This document shows positions 63,963 through 64,000 of a stretch of 64,000 nucleotides of DNA, one piece after another. Position numbers and translations under genes: made by a program. Origin of the DNA: Hemibagrus wyckioides. Lineage: Eukaryota; Chordata; Actinopteri; Siluriformes; Bagridae. The stretch is taken from contig NC_080734.1 of the NCBI RefSeq assembly GCF_019097595.1, forward strand, positions 4,083,392 through 4,147,391, written 5' to 3'. Within the stretch, counting starts at the first letter, position 1. Every line of letters starts with the position of its first letter. A model generated the notes under the pieces. The model worked only from the letters and a program-made list of their open reading frames with translations. It searched no databases and was not told where the DNA came from.

Positions 63963-64000
63963 GTAGGAAACGTTGCCTTTATAGATGTTTACGAACACAT

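Overview
This is vertebrate nuclear DNA, most likely from a ray-finned fish. The evidence is two spliced vertebrate genes, fish-type Tc1/mariner, L2, RTE and Rex1-like elements, tRNA-derived SINEs and a very high load of micro- and minisatellites. The abundance of Tc1 copies and the SINE types would suit a catfish or another otophysan, but I cannot prove the order.

Two genes are supported, both on the + strand. gpr176 (coding exons at 7139-7337, 16284-16536 and 16807-17947) encodes an orphan class A GPCR; the three exons join in frame into 530 residues. mthfd1l starts at 45945 and runs off the right edge. I resolved 16 coding exons up to 63962, giving about 577 residues: a mitochondrial presequence, the degenerate dehydrogenase/cyclohydrolase-like domain and the start of the 10-formyl-THF synthetase domain with its P-loop. 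One tRNA-Cys(GCA)-like gene lies at 18335-18406. The two genes have no evident functional link: one is a membrane receptor, the other a mitochondrial one-carbon enzyme.

Layout: 1-6.1 kb is repeats, including a duplicated 283-bp segment and a 3'-truncated Tc1. 6.1-18.3 kb is gpr176; its 8.9-kb intron 1 is largely satellite DNA, including a 1.7-kb purine-rich minisatellite. 18.3-25.7 kb holds a tRNA, SINEs, a Tc1 remnant and a LINE 3' end. 25.7-29.8 kb is a long-inverted-repeat Tc1 element interrupted by a pair of LTRs in inverted orientation, itself containing an L2 fragment. 30-40.8 kb is a cluster of minisatellites (57-, 31-, 24- and 35-bp units) with a hAT-like MITE and a foldback. 40.8-45.6 kb is repeat-rich intergenic DNA. 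45.6-64 kb is mthfd1l, whose introns hold a TTAA-flanked MITE split by an ORF1-only L1-like element, a tRNA-Glu-headed SINE next to an RTE LINE 3' end, an L2 tail and a near-intact Tc1.

The most interesting items are the inverted-LTR insertion, the ORF1-only L1-like (HAL1-like) insertion with its target-site duplication, the SINE head swap and SINE/LINE tail sharing, and the microsatellites that form several mthfd1l splice acceptor tracts. All homology calls come from recognising sequences by eye; no search was run.
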